From: Porphyromonadaceae bacterium FC4
GTDB taxonomy: Bacteria; Bacteroidota; Bacteroidia; Bacteroidales; Porphyromonadaceae
Length of the DNA stretch: 64,000 nucleotides
Direction: 5' to 3'
Assembly: GCA_900120395.1 (NCBI GenBank)
Contig: LT635553.1
Location: 912,254 to 976,253 of the forward strand
Numbering within the stretch: position 1 is the stretch's first letter; each line of letters opens with the position of its first letter. Shown here in pieces: positions 53,834 to 63,458 of this stretch. Below the pieces are notes generated by a model. That model had not been told where the DNA came from. It ran no database searches and was given only the letters and a program-made list of their open reading frames with translations. Position numbers and translations under genes: made by a program.

Positions 53834-54686
53834 TACTAAGCCCAAGGTGTGGCTGACCGGTGCGGGGGGGCAGCTGGGATCGGCACTGTTGCACCTTTTC
53901 CCTACGCCTGAGTTATTTAGTTGGTGCCCGACCACTCACGGTGAGCTAGACCTCACTGACGGTGAGGCGGTCCGGAGTTTTCTGAGTAAAGCAGACCCTG
54001 TGGCGATCGTCAACTGCGCTGCGTATACAGATGTGGAAGGGGCAGAAACGGATCGGGTGCGTGCCTATGCAGCCAATAGTGACGTGCCCCGACTGCTTAG
54101 CTCCCTGCACGATCGTGTGGTGCATATCGGTACGGACTACGTGTACGATGGAACAAAAGGGACTGCTTACCGTGAAGGTGAGGGCGATGAGCACCCCCTC
54201 TCCGTCTACGGTGCAAGTAAGCTGATGGGTGAGCAAAGAGCGCACCAAAATGGTGCAGTCGTCCTACGGACGTCGTGGCTCTATGGTCCCGTAAAGTGGG
54301 GTGGTGGAGGATTTTATGGGAAGATACGGAAGCAAGTGGAGCAGCAACGATCCTTGCGAGTGGTCACGGACGAAGTAAGCTGTCCCACAAGCACCCTTAC
54401 GCTGTCAAGGGTCATATACAAGATCCTCACAGACTCATGGACTCCGGGGCTCTATCATGTGACGGATCAAGGGGAGGCGAGTAGGTATGATTTTGCTAAA
54501 GAGATAGCCCGGCAACTGGGCTATGATTGCGAAATAGAGAGGCTAACCATGGCTGACATTGACCTCAAGGCAAGGCGCCCACACTACAGTGTGCTCGAGG
54601 TCGGTGCCTTGCAACAAAGGTATCCCGACATTTTTAGACCATGGGAGGTGGCACTAAGTGAAGTAATAAAAGTAGATAACGAATGA
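53823..54686 (+). CDS. rfbD: dTDP-4-dehydrorhamnose reductase
   Basis: RfbD/RmlD is the last enzyme of dTDP-L-rhamnose synthesis, an extended short-chain reductase of 287 residues. The Rossmann motif is LTGAGGQLGSALLHLF near 11, with VNCAAYTDVEGAE near 61 and the catalytic HIGTDYVYDGTKG (Thr/Tyr region) and VYGASKLMGEQ (YxxxK) near 100-140. I chose ATG 53823 over an in-frame TTG at 53814. rfbA, B and C are not in the window. It overlaps both neighbours. Confidence 0.93.
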   Translation: MTTSTKPKVWLTGAGGQLGSALLHLFPTPELFSWCPTTHGELDLTDGEAVRSFLSKADPVAIVNCAAYTDVEGAETDRVRAYAANSDVPRLLSSLHDRVVHIGTDYVYDGTKGTAYREGEGDEHPLSVYGASKLMGEQRAHQNGAVVLRTSWLYGPVKWGGGGFYGKIRKQVEQQRSLRVVTDEVSCPTSTLTLSRVIYKILTDSWTPGLYHVTDQGEASRYDFAKEIARQLGYDCEIERLTMADIDLKARRPHYSVLEVGALQQRYPDIFRPWEVALSEVIKVDNE

Positions 54687-56263
54687 GATTTAACGAAGCT
54701 GAAATAGCAAGTCGACGGACATTTGCAGTCATAGCACACCCTGATGCAGGGAAAACTACTCTGACAGAAAAACTCCTCCTTTTTGGTGGAGCGATACATG
54801 TGGCAGGTGCAGTCAAGAGCAACAAAATAAGAAAGACTGCCACGTCTGACTGGATGGAGATTGAGAAGCAGAGAGGAATATCTGTTGCAACATCCGTGAT
54901 GGGCTTTGACTACGAAGGGTACAAGATCAATATCTTGGACACTCCGGGGCACCAGGATTTTGCGGAGGATACATTTAGGACGCTGACTGCTGTGGACTCT
55001 GTGATCATCGTTATTGATGGCGCTAGGGGAGTTGAGCTACAGACAAAACGGCTAATGGAGGTGTGTCGCATGCGCAAGACTCCGGTGATTGTCTTTGTCA
55101 ACAAGATGGACCGTGAGGCTCAGGATCCATTTGATCTATTGGACGAAATCGAAGAAGAGCTTCAGATTGCAACGACGCCACTATCCTGGCCGGTAGATTC
55201 GGGAGATAGGTTTAGAGGGGTATATAATGTGTACGAGGGAACCATGGCTATATTTAGCGGTCAGGACAAGAGTCATGTGACCGAGCGCGTAGAGGTAGAT
55301 GTTCAGTCTCAGGACGCTCTCCGGTATATGTCCGAAAGTCAAGCCAAGAAACTTGTAGAAGATCTGGAGATTATCCACGAGATTTATCCGGGTCTGGATG
55401 AAAAGCGATATCTAGACGCCGAACTGGCACCGGTGTTTTTTGGCTCTGCGCTCAATAACTTTGGAGTAAAAGAGCTTCTCGACACCTTTGTCAAGGTGGC
55501 TCCGAGTCCTCAGCCGACCAAGGCAGAAGAGCGAACGGTGGAGCCATATGAGCAAAACTTTACAGGCTTTGTATTTAAGATACATGCGAATATGGATCCC
55601 AATCATCGTAGTAGCATTGCTTTTGTAAAGATTTGTTCGGGGAAGTTTGAGCGCAATACGAATTACCACCATGTACGTTTGGATCGTGACTTTCGTTTTA
55701 GCAGTCCTACGGCTTTCATGGCACAAAAGAAGGAGGTGGTGGATGAGGCTTTTGCAGGAGATATTGTCGGGCTCCCGGATACGGGCAACTTTAAGATCGG
55801 GGATACTCTGACAGAGGGGGAAAGCTTGCACTTCAGAGGGTTGCCCAGCTTTAGTCCCGAGTTATTTAAGTATATTGAGAATGCTGATCCCCAGAAGTCT
55901 AAGCAGCTTCACAAAGGAATTGAGCAGCTAATGGGTGAGGGGGTCGCTCAGCTTTTTACCAATACATATAATGGACGAAAGCTGATCGGGACTGTGGGAC
56001 AACTGCAGTTTGAGGTGATTGAATACCGCCTTCTGCACGAATATAATGCCAAGTGTAGATGGGAGCCTATTAGTCTGTATAAAGCGTGTTGGATCGGGTC
56101 TGATAATGCGGAGACCCTCGAGGACTTTAAGAGACGAAAAGCGCAGTATATGGCTGTTGATACAAGAGGAAGGGATGTATATCTGGCAGACTCTGCCTAC
56201 ATGCTTCGGATGGCACAGCAAGAGTTTCCGGATATAAAGTTTCACTTCTCTAATGAATTTTAG
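54683..56263 (+). CDS. prfC: Peptide chain release factor 3
   Basis: RF3 is a GTPase that removes RF1/RF2 from the ribosome after termination. The 526-residue protein has G1 AHPDAGKTTLTEKLL near 18, the switch I region EKQRGISVATSV near 58, G3 DTPGHQDFAEDTFRTL near 85, and G4 VNKMDRE near 140. Domain II/III segments QLMGEGVAQLF and GTVGQLQFEV are clear. It overlaps rfbD by 4 bp; ppk follows after 8 bp. Confidence 0.96.
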   Translation: MRFNEAEIASRRTFAVIAHPDAGKTTLTEKLLLFGGAIHVAGAVKSNKIRKTATSDWMEIEKQRGISVATSVMGFDYEGYKINILDTPGHQDFAEDTFRTLTAVDSVIIVIDGARGVELQTKRLMEVCRMRKTPVIVFVNKMDREAQDPFDLLDEIEEELQIATTPLSWPVDSGDRFRGVYNVYEGTMAIFSGQDKSHVTERVEVDVQSQDALRYMSESQAKKLVEDLEIIHEIYPGLDEKRYLDAELAPVFFGSALNNFGVKELLDTFVKVAPSPQPTKAEERTVEPYEQNFTGFVFKIHANMDPNHRSSIAFVKICSGKFERNTNYHHVRLDRDFRFSSPTAFMAQKKEVVDEAFAGDIVGLPDTGNFKIGDTLTEGESLHFRGLPSFSPELFKYIENADPQKSKQLHKGIEQLMGEGVAQLFTNTYNGRKLIGTVGQLQFEVIEYRLLHEYNAKCRWEPISLYKACWIGSDNAETLEDFKRRKAQYMAVDTRGRDVYLADSAYMLRMAQQEFPDIKFHFSNEF

Positions 56264-56271
56264 AAGGAGAA

Positions 56272-58368
56272 ATGAATATGAAGGACGAAAAAGACCGTGC
56301 CAATGATGTAGAAAATAAAGATTACCGCTTTTGGGACAGGGATGTCAGCTGGCTTTCTTTCAACAAACGAGTCCTGCTGGAGTCACTGGATCAAACTAAT
56401 CCCATATATGAGCGCCTCAATTTTCTCTCGATCTTTAGCTCAAACTTAGAGGAGTTTTACCAGATCCGAGTGGCAGGGCTAAAAGCTTCAATTGAGCGCC
56501 GAAAGCGTACAACGCGCAAGGGTGTTCGGGAGCTAACAGACAGGCTCCAAGCGGTGACTAAGGAAGTGAAGGAGCAGGAGATGCTCTTTCGACATGCGTG
56601 GGAGGATGTGATGGTCCCTGACTTCAAGTCCGTAGGTGTGGATATATACACCGATTTTAGAGACTACCCTGACGAGGTGAAGACCTTTGTACGTACCTAC
56701 TTCTTGCAGGAAATTTTCCCTTTTATACAGCCGGTATGTATTGCGCCTACTTTGCTCCACACGTTTATTCGCGATAAGCGGATTTACCTATGTGTCGAGG
56801 TCATCGGGAAGTCTGATGGTGTGGTGAGCTACTACATGATAAAGCTTCCTTTCACCAAAGCTCCTAGGTTTCTTCAAGTACCATCGGAGGAGGGACGGTA
56901 CGCCTACACGTTTTTGGATGAGGTCATACGATTGGGGCTTCCATTGATCTTCCCCGGTTATAATGTTTCGGGGTCATGGAGTTTCAAGATATCCCGAGAC
57001 GCGGATGTGGTTATTGACGAGGACAAGGGTGGGGAGCAGCTGGCTCAAAACATTGAGGAACTTATCAGCAAAAGAAAGATAGGTGATATTACTCGATTCC
57101 AGTATGATGATGCTATGCCCTCTCATATGAGAGAGATGCTACAAGAGAGCTTTGGGATCCATCCCGGGGACATGTTAGTGGCAAGGCGCCACCTTCAGCT
57201 GCAGGACCTGAGAAAACTACCCAATCCATTGGGTCCGGAGTATGCACAGCAGTATCCTGCACCTATACCTCACTTGAGGTGGGAGCAGTCTGAGAGTCGT
57301 ATCGATCATATTTTAGCTCAGGATGAGGCTCTCTATGTCCCGTACGTATCGTTTCAGTACCTATTGGATCTTCTGGACGAAGCTTGCTTTGATGAGCGGG
57401 TGAAAGCTATCAAGCTGACACAGTATCGGGTAGCTGAGGACTCGGAAGTAATTGATACGCTAATCAAGGCGGCTACTCATGGAAAAGAGGTAACAGTCTT
57501 TGTGGAGTTGAAGGCTCGTTTTGATGAAGAGAATAACCTAATCACAGCACAGCGGATGATTAGGCATGGGATTAAGATCATCTATTCTCTTCCTAAGCTT
57601 AAGGTCCACGCCAAGACATCTGTCATCGAGTTTCACGAGGGCGCTGTCCCGGATAAGCCCGGTATTGCTATCTTTAGCACAGGAAACTTCAATGAGAAAA
57701 CGGCAAAAATATACTCTGATATTACGGTCTTCTCTTCACGAAAGGAGCTCTCTTCGGAGTTAATTCAGCTTTTTCGCTACCTCGAAAATACCAAAGGTGA
57801 GTACCACTTCAATCACCTCCTTGTGGCAAGTAAAGGAATGGTGGAGCACATCCATGAGCTTATCGAATACGAGACGAATGAAGCGCGTCATGGGCGTCCG
57901 GCACGCATGGTGCTAAAGATGAACTCTCTGGAAGAAAAGGGCGTGATTGCTAAGCTATACGAGGCCTCCGAGGCAGGAGTGAAGATCGACTTGCTCGTGC
58001 GAGGTATTTGCAGACTTGTTCCCAATCAACCATACAGTAGGAATATCCGTGTCATCCGCTTGGTGGATATTTACTTGGAGCATGCTCGCATTTGGTATTT
58101 CTACCACGGAGGAGGTGAGCTGTATTTCGTATCGAGTGCAGATTGGATGAGGCGCAACCTCTATCGAAGAATAGAGTGTGCTGCTCCCATCGTAGATCCA
58201 AAGCTAAAAAAACTACTACACGGTATCTTAGAGCTGGGTATGGCTGATACGGTAAAGGCAGTCTACTTGGATGAGCACCTCAATAATGTCCCGAAACAAG
58301 ACGGTCGTCCCAACCTTAGGGCTCAAAAAGAACTGTACAATTTGCTTGGTGATTTTGTGAAGCCCTGA
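56272..58368 (+). CDS. ppk: Polyphosphate kinase 1
   Basis: PPK1 makes inorganic polyphosphate from ATP at the membrane periphery. It is 698 residues. The N-terminal blocks DVSWLSFNKRVLLES and FLSIFSSNLEEFYQIRVAGL are typical. VPYVSFQYLLDLLDEA and IKLTQYRVAEDSEV precede the phosphorylated His (about residue 446, KVHAKTSVI). STGNFNEKTAKIYSDITVFS and a second HxK-like region, LVRGICRLVPNQP, follow. It is the last gene of the DUF4924 operon. No terminator is visible before the convergent wbqC-like gene 52 bp on. Confidence 0.95.
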   Translation: MNMKDEKDRANDVENKDYRFWDRDVSWLSFNKRVLLESLDQTNPIYERLNFLSIFSSNLEEFYQIRVAGLKASIERRKRTTRKGVRELTDRLQAVTKEVKEQEMLFRHAWEDVMVPDFKSVGVDIYTDFRDYPDEVKTFVRTYFLQEIFPFIQPVCIAPTLLHTFIRDKRIYLCVEVIGKSDGVVSYYMIKLPFTKAPRFLQVPSEEGRYAYTFLDEVIRLGLPLIFPGYNVSGSWSFKISRDADVVIDEDKGGEQLAQNIEELISKRKIGDITRFQYDDAMPSHMREMLQESFGIHPGDMLVARRHLQLQDLRKLPNPLGPEYAQQYPAPIPHLRWEQSESRIDHILAQDEALYVPYVSFQYLLDLLDEACFDERVKAIKLTQYRVAEDSEVIDTLIKAATHGKEVTVFVELKARFDEENNLITAQRMIRHGIKIIYSLPKLKVHAKTSVIEFHEGAVPDKPGIAIFSTGNFNEKTAKIYSDITVFSSRKELSSELIQLFRYLENTKGEYHFNHLLVASKGMVEHIHELIEYETNEARHGRPARMVLKMNSLEEKGVIAKLYEASEAGVKIDLLVRGICRLVPNQPYSRNIRVIRLVDIYLEHARIWYFYHGGGELYFVSSADWMRRNLYRRIECAAPIVDPKLKKLLHGILELGMADTVKAVYLDEHLNNVPKQDGRPNLRAQKELYNLLGDFVKP

Positions 58369-58420
58369 CCTCCGGTCATTCTTGGTGTGCTCTGACTGCT
58401 GGGCGCTTCAGCCTGCTCCC

Positions 58421-59026
58421 TCAGCCCTTTATGCTGTTTAGTGCTGTCGCCTGTGCATACGGGCCCTCGCACAGGACGAGATCAAGAGCGGAAACAGACG
58501 AGATGAAGCCGTACTTTTCCTCAAAAACCTGCCAGTACCTTGGCATGGTCACACTTGAGGGAAAAGAAGGATCTCCATACTCAGGTCTGAAATCTGCACC
58601 AGTCGGGAGTTGAATCACGGAGCTTGGAGCGGCTATGTCGAGCACACGGCAAATAAACTCCAGCCATAGCTCATTGTACCCGGTAAGGGTTAGTGTGTTT
58701 TCATTATAAATAAGACCGAGGAGTTGCTCCTCATAGTGTCCCCAAAATGGGGCACTCCTATAGGCCGACCTCAAGGTCTGCTCCAGTCGATGCCTCCACG
58801 CCCCATGCTCGGATAGTAGGATCTCTGCTGTCGGTGGAGTAGGGTAGGTATACTTTTTCACGGGAATGGAGAAGTCCGTAGGTCCATTTGCTGTCATTAG
58901 GGTACACCTATTGCGCAGTGTCTGTTTTTGATACAGTTCTCCGGTATATACTATGGCCTCCGGATGCTTGACCAAGGTCTCTATATATACTGTACTGGGA
59001 CAGAAGAGAGAGGGCAGGGCAATCAT
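58421..59026 (-). CDS. WbqC-like family protein
   Basis: This 201-residue protein has WbqC-family features: LPSLFCPSTVYIETLVKHPE at the start, QKQTLRNRCTLMTANGPTDF near 34, SIPVKK, and SEHGAWRHRLEQTLRSAYRS near 72 followed by PFWGHYE. WbqC-like proteins are found in O-antigen loci but their activity is not established. It is the last gene of the dapB-lepB run, starting 1 bp after its neighbour. Confidence 0.85.
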   Translation of the reverse strand: MIALPSLFCPSTVYIETLVKHPEAIVYTGELYQKQTLRNRCTLMTANGPTDFSIPVKKYTYPTPPTAEILLSEHGAWRHRLEQTLRSAYRSAPFWGHYEEQLLGLIYNENTLTLTGYNELWLEFICRVLDIAAPSSVIQLPTGADFRPEYGDPSFPSSVTMPRYWQVFEEKYGFISSVSALDLVLCEGPYAQATALNSIKG

Positions 59027-59027
59027 C

Positions 59028-59396
59028 TTAGCGAAAGGGCAATACGAGTATCACTTTCCCCCGAATCTGATCAACAGCTACATCCACATATTCCACTTGA
59101 TCCAATGTGACCTTGTAGGCAGGAGACGGGCTTGTTGTATAAGATTGAACCTTCGCCGGCAGGTCTAGTGTCGCGCCATTATTGTCAGTAATGGTGATCA
59201 GGGCGATATCTCCCGGTTGTGTTGGTTTGCTCAAGAAGCTGACCAGCACAAGACTATTTGAGCGTACCGTATTGGAGCTCTCTACGTAGTAGCTACCCAC
59301 CACGAAAAGTCGCAGAGCCACCACAACCGCCAATACCGGTAAGAGTATTAGCCAGAGAGGTTTTTTGCTTACTCCATCTGAACGCTTTCGGCTCAT
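59028..59396 (-). CDS. Minimal S26 (signal peptidase)-like protein lacking the lysine box
   Basis: This 122-residue protein has a basic N-terminus, one transmembrane helix (14-34), and then YYVESSNTVRSNSLVLVSFL, which lines up with the serine box of signal peptidase I (box B). PGDIALITITDN follows as in S26 proteins. The end, VDQIRGKVILVLPFR, lines up with the last LepB box (IVGKPLFIW). The KRVVGMPGD lysine box and everything between are absent. It is directly downstream of lepB (1-bp gap). I infer a degenerate or non-catalytic paralogue. Its assignment rests on short motifs and position. Confidence 0.5.
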   Translation of the reverse strand: MSRKRSDGVSKKPLWLILLPVLAVVVALRLFVVGSYYVESSNTVRSNSLVLVSFLSKPTQPGDIALITITDNNGATLDLPAKVQSYTTSPSPAYKVTLDQVEYVDVAVDQIRGKVILVLPFR

Positions 59397-59397
59397 G

Positions 59398-60822
59398 TCA
59401 CTTGGGTACGGTAAACATCCTATTCCACCGGATTTTACCCCTGAAAAGACTCTTATCTTTATCCAAGGAAAGCCAGATGAAAAGAGGCTTGCCTACTATG
59501 TGGTCCTCCGGGACATACCCCCAGCAGCGAGAGTCAGCTGAGTTATGCCTGTTATCTCCCATCATAAAGTAGTAGTCCATCTCAAAAGTATAAGTGTCGG
59601 TAGGTAGCCCATCGATCAAAATGGTCTGATCTTGTACACTCAGTGTGTGGTGTTCGTAGTTCCGTATGCAGTGTTCGTACAGGGGTAGATTTTCTAAGGT
59701 CAATCGTACCGTAGCACCCTTTTTAGGGATCCATATCGGTCCGTAGTTGTCCCGCTCCCATGTGTTACTGTCTGTCAAAGGATAGGTGGGGAAATCTTTG
59801 TTGCGAGGAGAGGGCTCTACCACAATGTTCTTTACGGCACTGTTTTTACGCAACTTCTCCAGCATGGTGTTGGTTAGGGGAAAGTGGTAGACATTTCCGT
59901 AGTTGGTCTGTCCGATTGTATCCCGCTCCAGTCCCAGAGAGCTGAAAAGTGGATCGTATGTGGAACTTGCTCCGTCAAGCAAGAGTAGGTCATCGTTAGC
60001 GATTCCCAACTCTTGCAGGTCTTTGGCTGCGATATGCTTGGCTCCGGTCTGTACAAAGTAGTTGAGCTGTGCATGCTCCGGCCAAGGCTGTAGTTGGTTG
60101 TTGATGTAGAGCTGGTTCTCTATGATCTGAAGTGAGTCACCCGGCATCCCGACCACCCGCTTCACGTAGTGATCGCGCATATCCACCGGGCGATACTCTA
60201 TTTTCCCAAATGTCCGCTCATCCATCCACACCCGCTCCCTTCCATACTGGTGTACCAGAGTATAGTAGTCCGGGTTGGTTATCCTTGATGTGATGGTGTC
60301 TCCCGGGGGAAAGTTAAAAACAACGATGTCATTTCGCTCCACTTTTCCCAAGCCCGGTAGACGTCTATACTTCATCTGCGGCTCAGCTATATACGCCTTC
60401 TTGCCATTCCATGGAAAGCGATTGTGTACGAGCGGAAACGCCAGAGGGGTCATTGGTAATCTTGGTCCGTAGCTTAGTTTGCTGACAAATAAATGATCTC
60501 CCACCAGGTTTGTCTTCTCTAGTGAAGACGTTGGTATTTTAAATTGTTGAAAGACCAAGATGTTTAGTGAGTGCACAAGCAAAACCACAACTACGACATC
60601 TTCTACAAGCTTCATTGTACTCTGCACCCATTTTTTGTCCGATTTTTGCCACCATCTCCATGGTATGTAGTGGGTGACATACCCGTCAAAAAACAGTAGT
60701 CCTAGGATCAGAAATACCCATATGCTCCTCATCCATAGACCTAATGTGAGTGAAATAATAAGCCAAAAAGATAGCCATGCCCAGTCTCCTTTGCTGAGCT
60801 GAGAAAAATCTATTTTTTTCAT
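59398..60822 (-). CDS. lepB: Signal peptidase I
   Basis: LepB removes signal peptides from exported proteins at the inner membrane. The 474-residue form is long, as usual in Bacteroidetes. There are N-terminal transmembrane helices (about 14-45 and 75-92). The Ser box is FKIPTSSLEKTNLVGDHLFV with Ser100 at the nucleophile position. The Lys box is HYVKRVVGMPGDSLQ with Lys221. YFMMGDNRHNSADSRCWG near 425 is box E, and IVGKPLFIWLS follows. It is between dapB (15-bp gap) and the S26-like gene. Confidence 0.95.
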   Translation of the reverse strand: MKKIDFSQLSKGDWAWLSFWLIISLTLGLWMRSIWVFLILGLLFFDGYVTHYIPWRWWQKSDKKWVQSTMKLVEDVVVVVLLVHSLNILVFQQFKIPTSSLEKTNLVGDHLFVSKLSYGPRLPMTPLAFPLVHNRFPWNGKKAYIAEPQMKYRRLPGLGKVERNDIVVFNFPPGDTITSRITNPDYYTLVHQYGRERVWMDERTFGKIEYRPVDMRDHYVKRVVGMPGDSLQIIENQLYINNQLQPWPEHAQLNYFVQTGAKHIAAKDLQELGIANDDLLLLDGASSTYDPLFSSLGLERDTIGQTNYGNVYHFPLTNTMLEKLRKNSAVKNIVVEPSPRNKDFPTYPLTDSNTWERDNYGPIWIPKKGATVRLTLENLPLYEHCIRNYEHHTLSVQDQTILIDGLPTDTYTFEMDYYFMMGDNRHNSADSRCWGYVPEDHIVGKPLFIWLSLDKDKSLFRGKIRWNRMFTVPK

Positions 60823-60837
60823 TGGGGGGAAGTTCGC

Positions 60838-61557
60838 TTATAGCTTTAGAAGATTGTCCATGCCAAAAATTCCCTTCTTACCCTGTATGTATTCTGCGGC
60901 AAGCACTGCTCCTAGGGCGAGCCCTTCACGACCGTGTGCTTCGTGCTCTATGCGTATTGTGTCTTGATCACATTTGAATGTGACCCGATGGACACCGGGA
61001 ACTTCTCCCTCACGTATGGAATGTATAGGAATTGTCTTTTCAGTCACTGATCCAGGTAGCTCTGCCGGAGCCAGATAAGACTGGATATCTGACTTCCGAG
61101 CAAGTTGCTCTAGGATGTCCTGGGCTATTGTCAGTGCAGTGCCACTGGGGTAGTCTATTTTGTGTACATGGTGCACCTCCTCCACGCTAACGTCATACTG
61201 AGGGAAGGAGTTCATGTACCGAGCAAGATCCTTGGTGATCTTTCGGAACAGATGAACACCAATACTGAAGTTGGATGCGTAGAAAAAAGTACCATCCAAG
61301 GCTTCTACATGGTCTGCCACGTTGTCCCATTGCTCAAGCCATCCGGTGGTCCCTGATACCACGGGGAGACCCTGTTTCAGTGCAGCAATGATGTTCGAGG
61401 GGGCTTCACTTGGGCCGGTGAACTCCACAACGACATCGCACTCAGGAAGTACGGTCCAACCTTCGTTCAGCTTAGCAACGATTTCATGTCCTCGGCTTTC
61501 AGCTACTTTCTCTATGACATGGCCCATGCGACCATAGCCTAATAGTACTATCTTCAT
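60838..61557 (-). CDS. dapB: 4-hydroxy-tetrahydrodipicolinate reductase
   Basis: DapB works in lysine and diaminopimelate synthesis. The 239-residue protein has NAD(P) motif GYGRMGHVIEKVAESRGHEI near 7, VEFTGPSEAPSNI near 49, SGTTGWLEQW near 73, ASNFSIGVHLFRKITK near 94, VEEVHHVHKIDYPSGTAL near 127 with the catalytic HH and K, and HEAHGREGLALGAV near the end. It is the first gene of the dapB-lepB operon. Confidence 0.95.
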   Translation of the reverse strand: MKIVLLGYGRMGHVIEKVAESRGHEIVAKLNEGWTVLPECDVVVEFTGPSEAPSNIIAALKQGLPVVSGTTGWLEQWDNVADHVEALDGTFFYASNFSIGVHLFRKITKDLARYMNSFPQYDVSVEEVHHVHKIDYPSGTALTIAQDILEQLARKSDIQSYLAPAELPGSVTEKTIPIHSIREGEVPGVHRVTFKCDQDTIRIEHEAHGREGLALGAVLAAEYIQGKKGIFGMDNLLKL

Positions 61558-61688
61558 ATCCTTTATTACAGTTTAAACCTAGTGATACAAAGGTAAATAA
61601 ATTAGAGATAATCCGCTATTCGTCCACTAACTGCTCCAAGACAGTTGCGATTGAAAGACCTCTGCTTTTCCCGGATCCGGATCGAGCC

Positions 61689-61779
61689 AAAAAAATTGAC
61701 GGATAGTAGCAAACAGTTTCCAGTAGGAAAGAAAACGATTTGACGGATAGGAGAGATCTGTTTCCAGTAGGAAACTTTT
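61689..61779 (+). repeat. Interspersed 44-bp-unit dimer repeat, copy 8
   Basis: The two units begin TTGACGGATAGTAGC and TTGACGGATAGGAG, with hairpins AGTTTCCAGTAGGAAAG and TGTTTCCAGTAGGAAAC, ending TTTT. It lies between the divergent dapB and rplS genes, about 20 bp before the rplS -33 element. Confidence 0.92.
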
Positions 61780-61797
61780 GACCTATAAGTCCTAACA

Positions 61798-61829
61798 TTG
61801 GTTGGGGTCAGAATATTTTAGTATCTTTG
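61798..61829 (+). promoter_or_regulatory. rplS promoter
   Basis: TTGG (61798-61801), 20 bases, then TATCTTTG (61822-61829). The leader to the ATG is about 80 bases. Confidence 0.75.
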
Positions 61830-61915
61830 CGGTGCTTTGCGTAACCTCTGGTGAGATATGAGTTGCTTACGAATGTTGCGTTTGGTCAATTACTAATTCA
61901 ATAAAGCAGAATAAC

Positions 61916-62266
61916 ATGGACTTAATTAAGCTAGTAGAAAAAGAGTTCGCTACGGACAAGGAACTTGCAGAGTTCAGCAGTGGAGACACGATTTCTGTTG
62001 CGTACCGAATCAAAGAGGGTGCGAAAGAGCGTATCCAGGTCTTTCGTGGAGATGTGTTGCGCATTTCCGGCGAAGGGGTGAATAAACGTTTCACTGTTCG
62101 CAAGATGTCCAACGGTATCGGAGTAGAGCGAATCTTCCCGATGAACTCCCCTTTTATTGAGGAGATCACTGTACACAAAAAAGGACGTGTACGTAGAGCT
62201 AAGCTCAACTACCTCCGTAGCAGACGTGGCAAGAGCGCACGAATTCGCGAGCGTCGTTCGTTCTGA
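61916..62266 (+). CDS. rplS: 50S ribosomal protein L19
   Basis: The 116-residue protein is of standard size for L19, at the 30S-50S interface. Family segments are FSSGDTISVAYRIKEGAKER near 20, VFRGDVLRISG near 40, TVRKMSNGIGVERIFPMNSP near 58, and KLNYLRSRRGKSARIRERRS near the C-terminus. It is transcribed alone, between its own promoter and terminator. Confidence 0.97.
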   Translation: MDLIKLVEKEFATDKELAEFSSGDTISVAYRIKEGAKERIQVFRGDVLRISGEGVNKRFTVRKMSNGIGVERIFPMNSPFIEEITVHKKGRVRRAKLNYLRSRRGKSARIRERRSF

Positions 62267-62308
62267 TCGTTCTGATCGATCATTGCTCCTAGCACTTGAT
62301 GCTATAAA

Positions 62309-62344
62309 ATGCCTTGAGAGGATGACCTCTCAAGGCATTTTTTT
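62309..62344 (+). terminator. Terminator of rplS
   Basis: A 13-bp perfect stem, ATGCCTTGAGAGG and its complement, has loop ATGA and is followed by a run of about seven T. Confidence 0.9.
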
Positions 62345-62417
62345 GATTATTTGTGTATCTTGTGTAGTGAGAGGGAGAGTAACAAATGCCGAATCCAAAC
62401 AATACAGATGATGAATC

Positions 62418-63455
62418 ATGACTAAAAGAAGCGAAAAGATAAGAGTACTATTGACAGGTGCGGGAGGTCATATCGGGCGAAATGCCGTGGATCTTTTGCT
62501 GGCAAAAGAAAATGTCTTTGATGTCAGAGTCTTTGACCTTGACACCCCCAAAAATAGGGAGTATTTTGACCGTTATAAGGGGAAGATTGAGGTTTATTTC
62601 GGAGATATCACTTCTCCGGATGACCTGATTCTACCTGTCACCGGAGTAGATGCTGTGATCCATATGGCTTCTGTCATACCCCCGGTGGCATCAGACCATC
62701 CGGAGCTGGTGGATTCTGTGAACGTAGGTGGTACAAAAAACCTGGTGACGGCGATGGAGTCGTATGCACCCGATGCTTTTCTTATGTTTGCGTCAAGCGT
62801 AGCGGTGTATGGGGATCGCTTTCTCAATCCTTTCATCAATGTGACTGATCCGGTGAACCCAGTGTCTGATGATCATTATGGTGCAGGAAAAGTACTCATG
62901 GAGGAGACTGTGATGAATAGCAAGCTGCAGTGGACGATATTCCGTCTTTCCGCCATCATGGGAGCCGGTAATCATGTCATGTCGGGCTTGATGTTTCGCA
63001 TGCCGCTTGAGCAGCTTTTTGAGATTTGCACCCCTCGCGATACGGCACGTGCCTTTGTTGAGGGCGTGACAAAGGTGGAGCAGCTTACCGGAAAGATATT
63101 CAACCTAGGTGGTGGTCCCAGGTGTACAACTACCTACCGTACTTTTTTGGAGAATAACTTTAGGATCTATGGATTAGGCGCCTTCGACTTTCCGCTTCAT
63201 GCATTCGCTACCCAAAATTACCATTGTGGGTACTTTGAGGATGGCGATGATCTGGAGGACATTGTGCATTTTCGGAGAGATACGCTGGCTGACTACTACA
63301 GACAGCTCCGTAAGTCTATCCCGAGTGTTCAACGCATAGCGACACAACTCACAGCGAAACTGGTGAAAAGCTACTTGCTTCACTTGAGCAAACCCTATCA
63401 GGCAGTGAAAGAGAATGATGAAGAGGCGTTGAAGTTTTACTTCAGAGAGCACTAG
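62418..63455 (+). CDS. NAD-dependent epimerase/dehydratase family protein
   Basis: This 345-residue extended short-chain dehydrogenase has Rossmann motif LLTGAGGHIGRNAVDLLLAK near 11, VDAVIHMASVIPPVAS near 78, FASSVAVYGD near 124 with the Ser, and the YxxxK pair in DDHYGAGKVLMEE near 155. The C-terminal half is less conserved (NLGGGPRCTTTYRTFLENNF). The likely substrate is a nucleotide sugar or similar; the specificity is unclear. It is convergent with the next gene (3-bp gap). Confidence 0.8.
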   Translation: MTKRSEKIRVLLTGAGGHIGRNAVDLLLAKENVFDVRVFDLDTPKNREYFDRYKGKIEVYFGDITSPDDLILPVTGVDAVIHMASVIPPVASDHPELVDSVNVGGTKNLVTAMESYAPDAFLMFASSVAVYGDRFLNPFINVTDPVNPVSDDHYGAGKVLMEETVMNSKLQWTIFRLSAIMGAGNHVMSGLMFRMPLEQLFEICTPRDTARAFVEGVTKVEQLTGKIFNLGGGPRCTTTYRTFLENNFRIYGLGAFDFPLHAFATQNYHCGYFEDGDDLEDIVHFRRDTLADYYRQLRKSIPSVQRIATQLTAKLVKSYLLHLSKPYQAVKENDEEALKFYFREH

Positions 63456-63458
63456 TCG

